Below the pieces are notes generated by a model. The model searched no databases and was not told the DNA's origin. It worked only from the letters and a program-made list of their open reading frames with translations. Of a stretch of DNA of 64,000 nt, positions 17,274-25,013 are shown in pieces (within the stretch, counting starts at the first letter, position 1; every line of letters starts with the position of its first letter). The position numbers were made by a program, and so were the translations under genes. The stretch spans positions 434,001 to 498,000 of the forward strand of contig JBFXCS010000003.1 in assembly GCA_050181915.1 (NCBI GenBank), read 5' to 3'. Origin of the DNA: JBFXCS01 sp050181915 (lineage in GTDB: Bacteria > Actinomycetota > Thermoleophilia > Miltoncostaeales > Miltoncostaeaceae).

Positions 17274-17528
17274 GTGAGCACCGACAGTCCCCTCCACGAG
17301 ATCGACGACGGAAGCCTCGATGCCCTTGCGCGTAGCCTCCAGGAGCTTCAGAACGGGGGGACGCAATTCGTCGGCCTCTTCGCCAAGAGCGAGAACTTCC
17401 GCCACGTCCGCCACGACCAGGTGCTCGCCCGCTGGCCGGTCCTCGACGAGGCCTGGGCACAGAGCATCGAGACGGCCCGCACGGCGGCCGTGGACCGCAC
17501 CCCCGCGGCCGCGACCTTCGGCCGGTAG
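17274..17528 (+). CDS. Small hypothetical protein in the LacI regulon
   Basis: This 84-residue protein begins at GTG 17274 and reads HEIDDGSLDALARSLQELQN and FAKSENFRHVRHDQVLARW. It is likely soluble and helical. No family is recognised. It is the first gene of a divergent pair opposite the lacI-like gene, with a LacI-type operator just upstream; the next gene starts 37 bp later, so co-regulation is plausible. Confidence 0.6.
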   Translation: MSTDSPLHEIDDGSLDALARSLQELQNGGTQFVGLFAKSENFRHVRHDQVLARWPVLDEAWAQSIETARTAAVDRTPAAATFGR

Positions 17529-17565
17529 CCGAGCCAGACCATCCCTTCTCGGAGGAGACGATCCG

Positions 17566-18216
17566 ATGACGACCCCGCTGACCGAGACGCGCCCCCGGCC
17601 CCTCCTGGATTGGATGCAGGCCCACCCTGACCGCCTGCGGGAGCTGCTCGGCGAGGAGGCGTCCGGCGCCGAGGACATCGCGCCCGTGAGCGACGCGGCG
17701 ATCCGCGCGCACCTGCGGTTCGTGACCGAGGCGCTCGCCGCCGGTGCCGGCGATGCGGATCGTGAGCGTCTGGAGTCGCTCGCAGGGTCCCTCGACGCTT
17801 TCGCCGCCACCGGGCGGCTCGGCGACGCCATCGAGCTCGTCGGAGGAGCGACCGCCCACGAGCTGCGCCTCCAGTTCGGAGAGTCCGCGGCCACCGACAC
17901 CGCGCTCGGCGACATGACCGACCGACGGGTCCGACTCGCGGCATGGCACCGCGTCTACCTCGAAGGGCTGGAGGGCGCGCTCGGCCGGTTCGACGCCGAC
18001 GGAGCCACGGTGTGGATGGCGGCCAACCAGGACCTCCTCGCCGACGTCATCTTCGCGATGGACCGCCACGCCAAGCAGCGCGAGATCGACCGCGGCGGTC
18101 CCGACGCCGTCGCCAGCACGCAGGTCGCCAACCGGATCGGCCAGGCGGCCACCCTCCACGCGTACACCCGCTTCCTGGTGGACGCGATCGAGCGCCACCT
18201 GACGAACGCGGTGTGA
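17566..18216 (+). CDS. Hypothetical helical protein
   Basis: This 216-residue protein starts at ATG 17566 after a clear GGAGGAG site at 17551. It has alternating acidic and hydrophobic helices (LLDWMQAHPDRLRELLGEEA, DRRVRLAAWHRVYLEGLEGA, ANQDLLADVIFAMDRHAKQ) and no signal or membrane segment. Family not recognised. It follows the small 84-residue gene and probably shares its promoter. Confidence 0.65.
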   Translation: MTTPLTETRPRPLLDWMQAHPDRLRELLGEEASGAEDIAPVSDAAIRAHLRFVTEALAAGAGDADRERLESLAGSLDAFAATGRLGDAIELVGGATAHELRLQFGESAATDTALGDMTDRRVRLAAWHRVYLEGLEGALGRFDADGATVWMAANQDLLADVIFAMDRHAKQREIDRGGPDAVASTQVANRIGQAATLHAYTRFLVDAIERHLTNAV

Positions 18217-18268
18217 GCCCGTCGGTGAGCGACGCGCCCGCCGTCACCCTCGCCGGGGCGGTGACCGC

Positions 18269-18958
18269 CTATTCGGCGATCAGCCGCGCCAGGCGGGCGA
18301 CGGTCCTCCCGATCGCCCTCTCGCGGTCCTCGTCGTCGACCTCGTGCCCGCCGTCGGGCCAGTCCTCGAGCGCGCGGCGGATCTCGGCGAGCCGCCACGG
18401 CGCCCGCCCTCCCCGCCGGAGAAGCGCGTACTCCATGGAGACCGACATGGCGATCGCGTCGAGCTCGTCCGCTCCGAGCGGCCGGCCGCGGACGGGACGG
18501 TTGGGCTCGTTGGGCTCGTCGGGCTCCTCCTCGTCGTCGGGGACCAGATCCGGCGGGACGCGGCCGCGGCGGACGGCCCCTCCGACGCGGGAGACGCGGT
18601 CGTAGAAGATCTCCTCGCCGCTCTCCGGGTCGCCGCCGTCCGCCATCGCCGACCGCCACCACGACCCGAGCAGGCCTCGCAGCGGCACGAGGGAGGATCG
18701 CGCGCCGGCTGGCCGGCGCGGGAGGGCGCACGCGAGGCAGTCGTCCACGAGCATGGCGAGCTCGTGGCCGCGCGGATGGAACCCGCCGCGTCCGGATCGT
18801 TGCGGTCCGGGCGCGGCGAGCGGGAAGAGGCGCTCCCGTTGCCAGTAGACGCGGCGGGCGCGATCGAATCGGACGCCGAGCCCGTGGCACCTCTCCTCGA
18901 TGCGGGAGGCCGGAACGCCTCCGACCACCGTGACCCATGACGGCTCGATGCGGTTCAT
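18269..18958 (-). CDS. Protein with one MerR-like 'YWQ' winged-helix domain
   Basis: This 229-residue protein starts at ATG 18958. The first 75 residues match each of the two repeats of the protein at 23.4 kb: W-V-T-V-x-G, IEERCHGLGVRFDRARRVYW, QRERLFPL, then a Gly-rich wing and FHPRGHELAMLV. The order resembles the MerR DNA-binding domain (RYWERxGLLPxP...YxxxxVxxL), so DNA or protein binding is inferred. A middle acidic stretch (PDDEEEPDEPNEPNRP) is probably disordered, and the C-terminus is helical. I know no name for the family. A terminator hairpin separates it from the DUF1097 gene upstream. Confidence 0.7.
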   Translation of the reverse strand: MNRIEPSWVTVVGGVPASRIEERCHGLGVRFDRARRVYWQRERLFPLAAPGPQRSGRGGFHPRGHELAMLVDDCLACALPRRPAGARSSLVPLRGLLGSWWRSAMADGGDPESGEEIFYDRVSRVGGAVRRGRVPPDLVPDDEEEPDEPNEPNRPVRGRPLGADELDAIAMSVSMEYALLRRGGRAPWRLAEIRRALEDWPDGGHEVDDEDRERAIGRTVARLARLIAE

Positions 18959-19001
18959 CGCGACGGATGTCCGGCCGGCGCGGGTCACGGAGGGTCGGAG
19001 C

Positions 19002-19041
19002 GGCGACCCCCGGAAGGTGGCAAATGCTTCCGGGGGTCGCC
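19002..19041 (-). terminator. Hairpin terminator after the DUF1097 gene
   Basis: A perfect 15-bp stem (19002-19016 with 19027-19041, GGCGACCCCCGGAAG and its complement) encloses a 10-nt loop. It lies 6 bp past the stop codon of the minus-strand DUF1097 gene. Confidence 0.85.
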
Positions 19042-19047
19042 CCTCCG

Positions 19048-19719
19048 TCAGGCGGCCGCCTCGGCGGCCTTCGGGCGCGGCGTGATGGCCGCGGTCAGCT
19101 TCGCCGACAGCAGGCCGAGCGCGGCACCGATCACCAGCGTGACGGCGGCGCTGAACCACACCCAACCGAACGGCGTGGACAGCACACCACCGAACGCACC
19201 CGAACCGGCGGTCGCCGGGTCGGCCAGCGAGCTCAGCCCGCTCCCGACACCACCACCATTCGGCGCCCAGTTGTCCAGACCCGTCGACACCCACAGACCG
19301 AAGCAGGCCGCGAAGGCCGGGAAGGTCCCCGCAACGTAGTACCAGTCACCCAGGATCAGGATCGCCACCAGGATGAACGCCAGGATCCCGACGACCAGGG
19401 AGATGCCCCAGAAGTCGGGCAGGTCGGCGATCTTCGGCGCCAGGGCGAAGGTGATCAGCGCCGCGACCGACCCGATGACCGAGGCGACGACGATCTTGCC
19501 GAAGGCGGCGTTGTCGCCACCGGCGGCGAAGAACAGACCCCAGCTGATGAACGCGATCCAGACGATCAGCTGGAAGTTGGCGGGAAGAGCGAGCCCCACG
19601 CCGAGGTCACCGTTGGTGACCCAGTGGAACTGGAAGTTCAGGGCCACCTCGCACCACGCGAACGACAGAATGCCGATCACGAAGGCGAGGGGAAGGATGG
19701 CTTTCGCACGCGCACCCAT
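19048..19719 (-). CDS. DUF1097-type membrane protein
   Basis: This 223-residue protein has about five to six hydrophobic segments (ILPLAFVIGILSFAWCEVAL, VWIAFISWGLFFAAGGDNAA, VIGSVAALITFALAP, LVVGILAFILVAILIL, VTLVIGAALGLLSAKL). The paired AFGKIV and G-rich segments resemble the DUF1097/YcdZ inner-membrane family, of unknown substrate. ATG 19719 follows AAAGGAAG. It stands alone between a terminator and a 160-bp leader, so it is likely monocistronic. Confidence 0.75.
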   Translation of the reverse strand: MGARAKAILPLAFVIGILSFAWCEVALNFQFHWVTNGDLGVGLALPANFQLIVWIAFISWGLFFAAGGDNAAFGKIVVASVIGSVAALITFALAPKIADLPDFWGISLVVGILAFILVAILILGDWYYVAGTFPAFAACFGLWVSTGLDNWAPNGGGVGSGLSSLADPATAGSGAFGGVLSTPFGWVWFSAAVTLVIGAALGLLSAKLTAAITPRPKAAEAAA

Positions 19720-19915
19720 GAAAGTCGCTTCCTTTCGGACAAGGACATGGTCCGGTGCGATCGGGAAGAAGGAAGGTGACGCACCGGGCACGGGGGGTTG
19801 GAGGAACCCCGTGCGCGGCGCAAGCTAGTCTCAATAATCACGATCAGACAACCGGCGGCTCGCGGGCTTGCAGTTCACGGCGGGAGCCGCGACGACGTGG
19901 ATGAGAGCGCCCCTC

Positions 19916-20419
19916 TCAGGGCGCGGTGGCCCTGACCCACGATGCGCCCCCGATGGGCTTCAGCGGCACGTCGTACTGCTCCAGCGCGGCGGCGCCGCGC
20001 TCGATGTCGATCGGCTTCCAGCCGGGGGCCGAGAAGAGGGTCAGGGGATACCCGCGCTCGGCCCGCCACCCGAGCTCCGATTCGATCACCTTGCCCCAGA
20101 GCGCGACCAGTCCCAGCACCGCCGGCCATCGGGGCAGGCTCGTCAGGGTGGCCTCGAGGTGGCGCAGCGCCGCCTCGGGCTCCCGGGCGGCATAGATCCC
20201 GCAAACGCAACCCTCGCTCGGCGCCGAGTGGCGCTCGAGCCGCCCCCTCGGCCTGAGGAGCGCCAACGGCTGGCGACAGCGCGCGACCAGGGCCTCTCCG
20301 GCGGGCCAGGCTGTTCCCCGATAGGGGCTCCGCAGACGCCATCCGTTGAACTCCCTGGTGACCAGCCAGGCCCGCCAGCCCAGGATGGGCTCCGCTAGAT
20401 CCGGGGCGTCGTCGCGCAT
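19916..20419 (-). CDS. Conserved hypothetical protein with GWRAW motif
   Basis: This 167-residue protein begins after ATG 20419 with PILGWRAWLVTREFNGWRL, SPYRGTAWP and later PSEGCVCGIYAAREPEAALR and ALWGKVIESELGWRAERGYP. It resembles small actinobacterial hypotheticals seen beside mobile or surface genes; function is unknown. The two Cys in CVCG may bind a metal. A short ORF begins just upstream and overlaps it by 25 bp. Confidence 0.75.
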   Translation of the reverse strand: MRDDAPDLAEPILGWRAWLVTREFNGWRLRSPYRGTAWPAGEALVARCRQPLALLRPRGRLERHSAPSEGCVCGIYAAREPEAALRHLEATLTSLPRWPAVLGLVALWGKVIESELGWRAERGYPLTLFSAPGWKPIDIERGAAALEQYDVPLKPIGGASWVRATAP

Positions 20420-20565
20420 CGGTTCGCGCTCGATCCCGACACCGCGCTCCGCACCGCGGGCCGAATCTCGCCGCCGAGCGGGCGTCCCGCCCGGGGGGTG
20501 CGCCGCCGCACCGGATCGGTGATCGGCTCCACCTTCAGGGTTCTCCTATAGGCGCCGAGCTTCAT
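20395..20565 (-). CDS. Small basic ORF, possible gene
   Basis: The 56-codon frame starts at ATG 20565, which follows GGAAGG at good spacing, and reads MKLGAYRRTLKVEPITDPVR. It ends 25 bp inside the next gene. The start region looks like short actinobacterial proteins with a R-T-x-x-V-E-P-I motif. The remainder is Arg/Ala-rich and could be noise. Reported as a candidate only. Confidence 0.35.
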   Translation of the reverse strand: MKLGAYRRTLKVEPITDPVRRRTPRAGRPLGGEIRPAVRSAVSGSSANRCATTPRI

Positions 20566-20889
20566 GACCGCACCTTCCGTTCGTCGGGCGCTCCCACGGC
20601 CGGCCCGACCGGGCGCGCCGACGTAAAGGGAGGCTGTGTTAAGTGACATCACGAGGATGCAACTCCGGCGAAGTGTGAGTCAAATATGCGCCCCGCGCCT
20701 TGCGATAGACGGGAGGGTGAGAGCGCACCTCCACCGCTCGCGATATCGTGCTGCAAGTCATATCGGTGAAGCGCAAGACGCATCTGATCCGGATTGTCTT
20801 GCGCTGACCTTCGCCCGTAACGTCACATAAGTCCACTCTCCGGGAGGCGCCTCACACGGGCATCTCCCCCCTGATACGGGTAGGTCGAT
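20566..20889. other. Intergenic region upstream of the SatP-like gene
   Basis: This 324-bp gap is less GC-rich than its surroundings. It contains a long inverted repeat at 20771-20804, annotated separately, and a looser dyad at about 20740-20763. I see no coding frame. It should hold the promoters of the divergent neighbours at 20565 and 20890. Confidence 0.5.
20771..20804. promoter_or_regulatory. 9-bp inverted repeat before the SatP-like gene
   Basis: GCGCAAGAC (20771-20779) is repeated inverted as GTCTTGCGC (20796-20804) around a 16-nt spacer. It lies 86 bp upstream of the ATG at 20890 and may be a regulator's site or a stem in the mRNA leader. No T run follows, so a terminator is less likely. 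Confidence 0.5.
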
Positions 20890-21483
20890 ATGTCTGAGAA
20901 AGGGGATCCGCAGCTGATAGCGATCCCGCTGTTCACGGTCGGATCGATAATGCTGGCCATTCAGCTGTGGTTCTACAAGGCGGACCTCGGCGGTCCGCTC
21001 GCTCTCATCTTCTTCGCGACCGGCATCATGATCCTCGTGTCCGCCTTCTGGGCGGCGGCGGTCGGGCAGAGCTTCGTCGCCTCGGTGGCGGGCATCTTCG
21101 GTGGATTCTGGTTGAGCTACGCGGTCTTCGTCCTCGGCGTCCTGCACGGCTGGTGGATGCTCGACCCGTCGAGCGTCAATCACGCCGTTCAGGCCTTCGC
21201 GATCTCCTGGGCGGCGATCGTGTTCTTCCTCATGCTGATCAGCGTCCGCCTGCCGGTCGTCTACACCCTGCTGTTCTTCCTGGTCGTGCTGGCCCTGTGC
21301 CTCGTCGCGGCCGGCTACGACGGCGCCGGCCATCCGAACATCCTGCGCGCCGCCGGCATCGTGGTGTTCATCTTCGCCGCGGTGGGCGCATGGATCTTCA
21401 TGGCGGTCGGATCCGTCTCGGTCGGAGGCCCCCTCAGCCCGCCCCTCGGCAGGCCGCTCCTCCGGCCACGACCCCGGTCGTAG
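20890..21483 (+). CDS. satP: Acetate/succinate transporter, GPR1/FUN34/YaaH family
   Basis: This 197-residue membrane protein has six hydrophobic segments: AIPLFTVGSIMLAIQLWFY, ALIFFATGIMILVSAFWAA, VASVAGIFGGFWLSYAVFVL, FAISWAAIVFFLMLISV, TLLFFLVVLALCLVAAGY and AAGIVVFIFAAVGAWIFM. Length and the six-helix plan match SatP-like acetate/proton symporters, though the family's NPAP motif is not obvious, so the substrate is tentative. ATG 20890 is 7 bp after GGTAGGTCGAT. A strong terminator follows at 21512. Confidence 0.72.
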   Translation: MSEKGDPQLIAIPLFTVGSIMLAIQLWFYKADLGGPLALIFFATGIMILVSAFWAAAVGQSFVASVAGIFGGFWLSYAVFVLGVLHGWWMLDPSSVNHAVQAFAISWAAIVFFLMLISVRLPVVYTLLFFLVVLALCLVAAGYDGAGHPNILRAAGIVVFIFAAVGAWIFMAVGSVSVGGPLSPPLGRPLLRPRPRS

Positions 21484-21511
21484 CGCCGGCCTTCACGCGG
21501 CGTCCGCACGC

Positions 21512-21545
21512 GAGGGCCCCTCGGACCTCGGTCCGAGGGGCCCTC
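21512..21545 (+). terminator. Hairpin terminator after the SatP-like gene
   Basis: A perfect 14- to 16-bp stem (GAGGGCCCCTCGGA at 21512-21525 paired with 21532-21545, and two further CC/GG pairs) encloses a short loop, 29 bp past the stop codon. It also shields the gene from the adjacent insertion sequence. Confidence 0.88.
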
Positions 21546-21576
21546 TCACTCCGCGATTCGCGACTCGCGACCTAGG

Positions 21577-22652
21577 TGTAGTTGGTCAGCAGGTTGTTGA
21601 CAGGCGGCTGATCGGTGGTTGCCCGCCGAGGCTGCTGTGGCGGCGCCTGTGGTTGTAGTAGTGGAGCCAGTGTGGCAGGGCCCGGGCGCGCTCGGCGTTC
21701 GAGGTGAACGGGTGTGCGTAGGCCCATTCCGTCTGGAGCGTGCGGTTCAGGCGCTCGACTTTGCCGTTGGTCCAGGGGCAGTGGGGACGGATGAACACCT
21801 GGCGCGTCGCGAGCGCCTGGCAGGCGTCGATGAACGCGCGGCTGCCGGTACGCGAGGGCGTTGTCGGTCATCACCCGCTCGATCCTGGTGATCCCCAGGC
21901 CCGCGAAGAAGCGGGCGGCGCGGATGAGGAAGGCCGCGCACGTCTCGCCGCGTTCATCCGGGTGGATCTCCGAGTAGGCCAGCCGGGTGTGGTCGTCGAC
22001 GGCGGAGTGGACGTAGTCGAAGCCGCGGCCGCGACGGGCGGTGGGTTTGGGTCCGCGGCCATGGACCCTCCAGCCGCCCCCGTCGGGGATACGCCCGAGC
22101 TTTTTCACATCGACATGGACAAGCTCACCCGGCCGGTCACGCTCGTAGCGGACGTCGCTTCGCGGTCCGCGGCGGACCGCCTCACCGGTGACGGCGTCCA
22201 GGGCATCCAGCCGCGGCAGGCCCGCGCGGGTGATCACCCGTCCGGCGGTTCGGGGGCACACACCGAGCTCCCCGGCGATCCAGTCCTGGCCGCGTCGCTC
22301 CCGCCGGCGCAACTCGAGGATCGCCTGCTCGGTGTCGGCGGTGACGCGTGACGGGCTGCGGTGGGGACGACTCGAGCGATCCGAAAGGCCGGCGGCGCCC
22401 TCCGTGATGAAGCGGCGGCGCCACTTGTAGACGGTGGCCCGCGACACGCCCAGTTGGGCCGCGACGTCGCAGACTCTGTGGCCGGCCAGAACCCGCTCGA
22501 CCAGCACACGCCGACCATGCACGGTCAGGCGCGCGTTAGCGTGGGACATGAGGACCTCCGGTTCCCTGAAAGGCGTCAGACACCTCCACAGGACCCCGGA
22601 GGTCCTCACCTGTCAACCGGTCACACCGTCAACAACGTCCTGACCGACTACA
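21577..22652 (-). mobile_element. IS481-family insertion sequence, decayed
   Basis: The ends TGTAGTTGGTCAGCAGGTTG at the left and the matching inverted right end (TGTAGTCGGTCAGGACGTTG on the minus strand) form terminal repeats with about 80% identity. The element is 1076 bp and is flanked on both sides by CCTAGG (21571-21576, 22653-22658), a likely 6-bp target duplication, though CCTAGG is itself a palindrome. It lies between the SatP-like gene's terminator and the universal stress gene, whose stop codon lies in the right flank. The transposase gene is interrupted. Confidence 0.88.
21586..22549 (-). pseudogene. IS481 transposase, frameshifted
   Basis: From ATG 22549 it reads an HTH (CDVAAQLGVSRATVYKWRRR), a DDE/rve catalytic core with RPGELVHVDVKKLGRIPDGG and YVHSAVDDHTRLAYSEI, and RVMTDNALAY. 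Near 21841-21851 the frame changes (one base extra or two missing), and the rest is read in another frame: SRAFIDACQAL, RPHCPWTNGKVERLNRTLQ and HYYNHRRRHSSLGGQPP. The catalytic Glu in KVERLNR is thus cut off from the Asp residues. A productive frameshift cannot be excluded, but the site has no obvious slippery heptamer. Confidence 0.87.
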
Positions 22653-22653
22653 C

Positions 22654-23115
22654 CTAGGCCGCGAGCTGGGATGCCGATCCGCCGTCGGGCGCGTCGTGGA
22701 CGCTGACCAGCGTCAGCGGACACGGCAGCAGGCGATTCAGCCGCAGCACCCCGACCCGGCGGCTCCAGCCGGGCAGCCAGGGCGGCTCGGCCTCCATCAC
22801 GACCAGATCGGCGTCCGCGCGCCACGCCTCATCGATCAGCACCGTCGTCGGCGGCCCGGCACGCGTCACCAGATCGAGCGTGCACCCCTCCGACCGCGCC
22901 TCGGCGCGCGCCAAGGCGAACGCCTCCCGGATGCCCCCGCGGCGCCGGCCGATCGCGGCATCCGGAGCGGAGATCGGGACGACCCCGACCAGGGTGCGGC
23001 CCTCCAGCCCCAGGATCGTGACGCGGCCCCCCGTCCTGGCCGCTATCCGCACCGCGTGGCCGATGGCCGGGAGCGCCGAGGGCTCGCTGAGGGGAACCAA
23101 TACGCGCGCTGACAT
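22654..23115 (-). CDS. Universal stress protein (UspA family)
   Basis: This 153-residue protein shows the Usp opening VLVPLSEPSALPAIGHAVRI and a late ADLVVMEAEPPWLPGWSRR, then RLLPCPLTLVSV. The G-2x-G-9x-G(S/T) nucleotide motif is weak, so ATP binding is doubtful. The TAG stop is formed inside the CCTAGG at the edge of the IS element, so the original C-terminus may have been longer. ATG 23115 has TAGGAG upstream within a hairpin. I assume a cytoplasmic stress role. Confidence 0.8.
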   Translation of the reverse strand: MSARVLVPLSEPSALPAIGHAVRIAARTGGRVTILGLEGRTLVGVVPISAPDAAIGRRRGGIREAFALARAEARSEGCTLDLVTRAGPPTTVLIDEAWRADADLVVMEAEPPWLPGWSRRVGVLRLNRLLPCPLTLVSVHDAPDGGSASQLAA

Positions 23116-23120
23116 CGATT

Positions 23121-23155
23121 GCTCCTAACGCTGCTTCCGGATGTGCAGTAGGAGC
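23121..23155 (-). promoter_or_regulatory. 5'-leader hairpin hiding the RBS of the usp gene
   Basis: On the minus strand GCTCCTA (23149-23155) pairs with TAGGAGC (23121-23127), which holds the AGGAG ribosome site just before ATG 23115. An inner CTGC/GCAG stem with a CGT bulge strengthens it. The ribosome site is therefore hidden, as in RNA thermometers. The regulatory role is inferred. Confidence 0.6.
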
Positions 23156-23368
23156 CATCAGCGCGATGCGCGTTACGCGAGCCCCATCGCGTATCGCTTT
23201 CACCTTAGTGATCCGCTCAACGGCAAGGCGAATGGATGCCGCTTGACCTGCGCTGATTGTCGCGGGTTGACGACCGGGGAGCGGAAGGCTCTAATGTCAG
23301 CGATCAGGACGCGATGGAGTTCGCGCGAACCGTGCCCGTCCGGCACTGATGACTCCTACCGAAGCCCG

Positions 23369-24529
23369 ATGGCGATCCGGTGGGGGTATGCGGTGGCCGA
23401 TGTCTCTGAGAGGGACGGCGCGACGTCCGATGGGCCGTGGATCACGATCCGCGGCGCGATCAGCGAGGCCGAGCTCGACGCGGCCTGCCGCGAGCGCCGC
23501 GTGCCGGCGGGGCGGAGCCTGAGGCGCCTGTGGCAGGGGATGGGCCTGTTCCCGCTCCCCGCCGCAGACGGGCGCTCGGAGGCGAGCTACCACCCGGGCG
23601 CGGTGGATCTCGCCGAGCTCCTCCACGAGATACTCTCGGACGAGTCGGCGGGCGAGCACGAGGCCCTGCGGGTGGCGGAGGAGACCGTCGGGCTCCTGCG
23701 CCGGGATGCCGACGGGGGCGGCGATCCGGCCGAGGCGGAGGAGAGGCTCGCCCGCGCCGTCAGGCGCCACCTCGAGCACGGGGCCTCCCCGCCCGCGGAC
23801 GGCGCCCGGCCGCGGGGGGAGCCGTTCGCGCGCTTCGCCGACAGGGCCCCCGACCCGCGCCCCCACCGCTGGACCACCCTCGACGGCTCCATCACCGTGG
23901 CCGAGCTCGAACGGGCCTGCGCGGCGCGAGGGGTGCGGCTCAATCGCGCCCGCCGCACCTACTGGCAGGCCGAGAGGGCCTTCCCCCAGCCGGAGCGTCG
24001 GCTCCTGCGTCCGCCGGAGGCGCGCGGCGGGCTTCGCGGCTACTACCACCCGGGCACGGTCGACCTGGCATGCCTGATCGACTACGTCACCCGCCCCGAT
24101 CACCCGGCGAAGGCGGATCCGTGGAAGCTCCGCGTACGGGACCTCGGCCACGTCCTCGAGGGGTGGCGCGCCCAGGTCGGCGCCGAGGACGCCTTCTACG
24201 AGTTCCTGTCGCAGCTGATGCCCCTCGTCGAGGAGGGGCAGGCGATCCCCGGGTTGACACCGCGACATCGCGACGTCCTGCCGACGAGCCAACGACGGTT
24301 CAACGACGTCGATCGGGTCGATGCGCTGGCCACGGCCGGGCGGGTCGCAGAGGCGATCGCGGACGGCTGGGTCGCGGAGCACGCCGACGAGCAGCCGCCG
24401 AAGCGGCTCGTGGTGTGGTTCCGGCTCGAGCGGACGGGACCGGCGAACTGGCGCATCGCCGACGCCGGAGCGCGCAGGACCCGCCACTGGGCCGATCACT
24501 CGCACGACCTCGCCAACTCCGATGCCTAG
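23369..24529 (+). CDS. Protein with two MerR-like 'YWQ' winged-helix repeats
   Basis: This protein of about 386 residues has two copies of the domain also found at 18.3-19.0 kb. Repeat 1 is W-I-T-I-RGA-ISEAELDAACRERRVP...RRLWQGMGLFPLP...SYHPGAVDLAELL; repeat 2 is W-T-T-L-DGS-ITVAELERACAARGVRLNRARRTYWQAERAFPQP...GYYHPGTVDLACLI. The C-terminal third is helical (FLSQLMPLVEEGQAIPGL, RRFNDVDRVDALATAGRV). The pattern R-x-x-x-WQ-x-x-x-x-FP recalls MerR. ATG 23369 is chosen where coding character begins; ATG 23294, with a better GGAAGG site, would add 25 residues. It overlaps the next gene by 8 bp. Confidence 0.72.
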   Translation: MAIRWGYAVADVSERDGATSDGPWITIRGAISEAELDAACRERRVPAGRSLRRLWQGMGLFPLPAADGRSEASYHPGAVDLAELLHEILSDESAGEHEALRVAEETVGLLRRDADGGGDPAEAEERLARAVRRHLEHGASPPADGARPRGEPFARFADRAPDPRPHRWTTLDGSITVAELERACAARGVRLNRARRTYWQAERAFPQPERRLLRPPEARGGLRGYYHPGTVDLACLIDYVTRPDHPAKADPWKLRVRDLGHVLEGWRAQVGAEDAFYEFLSQLMPLVEEGQAIPGLTPRHRDVLPTSQRRFNDVDRVDALATAGRVAEAIADGWVAEHADEQPPKRLVVWFRLERTGPANWRIADAGARRTRHWADHSHDLANSDA

Positions 24530-25013
24530 GCGCGAGAGCCCGCCCCCGGGGATCGCGATCGACCTCCCCGAGCCCCTCCACCTGGGGCATCTGGTACTCG
24601 ACCTGAACGGGACGCTGGCCGGCGACGGCGCGCTGCAGCCCGGCCTGGAGACCCGCCTGGCCGCGATCGGGCGCCTGCTGGACGTCCTGCTGGTCAGCGG
24701 CGACACCTTCGGAACGGCCGCGACGATCGCGGAACGGCTCCGCATTCGGCGCCTCCCCCTCGCGCCCGTCGATCAGGCCGAGGCGAAGCGGGCCGTCGTC
24801 GAGTCCCTCGGCCCCGGCGGGACGGTGGTCATCGGCAACGGACGCAACGACGCCCTCGCCCTGGAGCGCGCGGCGCTCGGCATCTGCGTGATGGGCGCGG
24901 AGGGGGCGGCGTCGCAGGCGCTCCAGGCCGCGGACGTCGTGGTCCAGACGCCCCACCTGGCGCTCGACCTCCTGCTGCACCCCACGCGGCTCGTCGCGAC
25001 CCTCAGGCGCTGA
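24522..25013 (+). CDS. HAD-superfamily hydrolase
   Basis: This 163-residue protein shows motif I as LVLDLNGTLAGDG, motif II LLVSGDTFGTAAT and motif IV VVIGNGRNDALALERA. This is the compact, cap-less layout close to the phosphorylation domain of P-type ATPases (soluble P-type ATPase-like). It may be a phosphatase. Its 5' end overlaps the YWQ protein gene by 8 bp, so the two are likely co-translated. Its last 11 bp overlap the end of the convergent antiporter gene. Confidence 0.88.
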   Translation: MPRRESPPPGIAIDLPEPLHLGHLVLDLNGTLAGDGALQPGLETRLAAIGRLLDVLLVSGDTFGTAATIAERLRIRRLPLAPVDQAEAKRAVVESLGPGGTVVIGNGRNDALALERAALGICVMGAEGAASQALQAADVVVQTPHLALDLLLHPTRLVATLRR

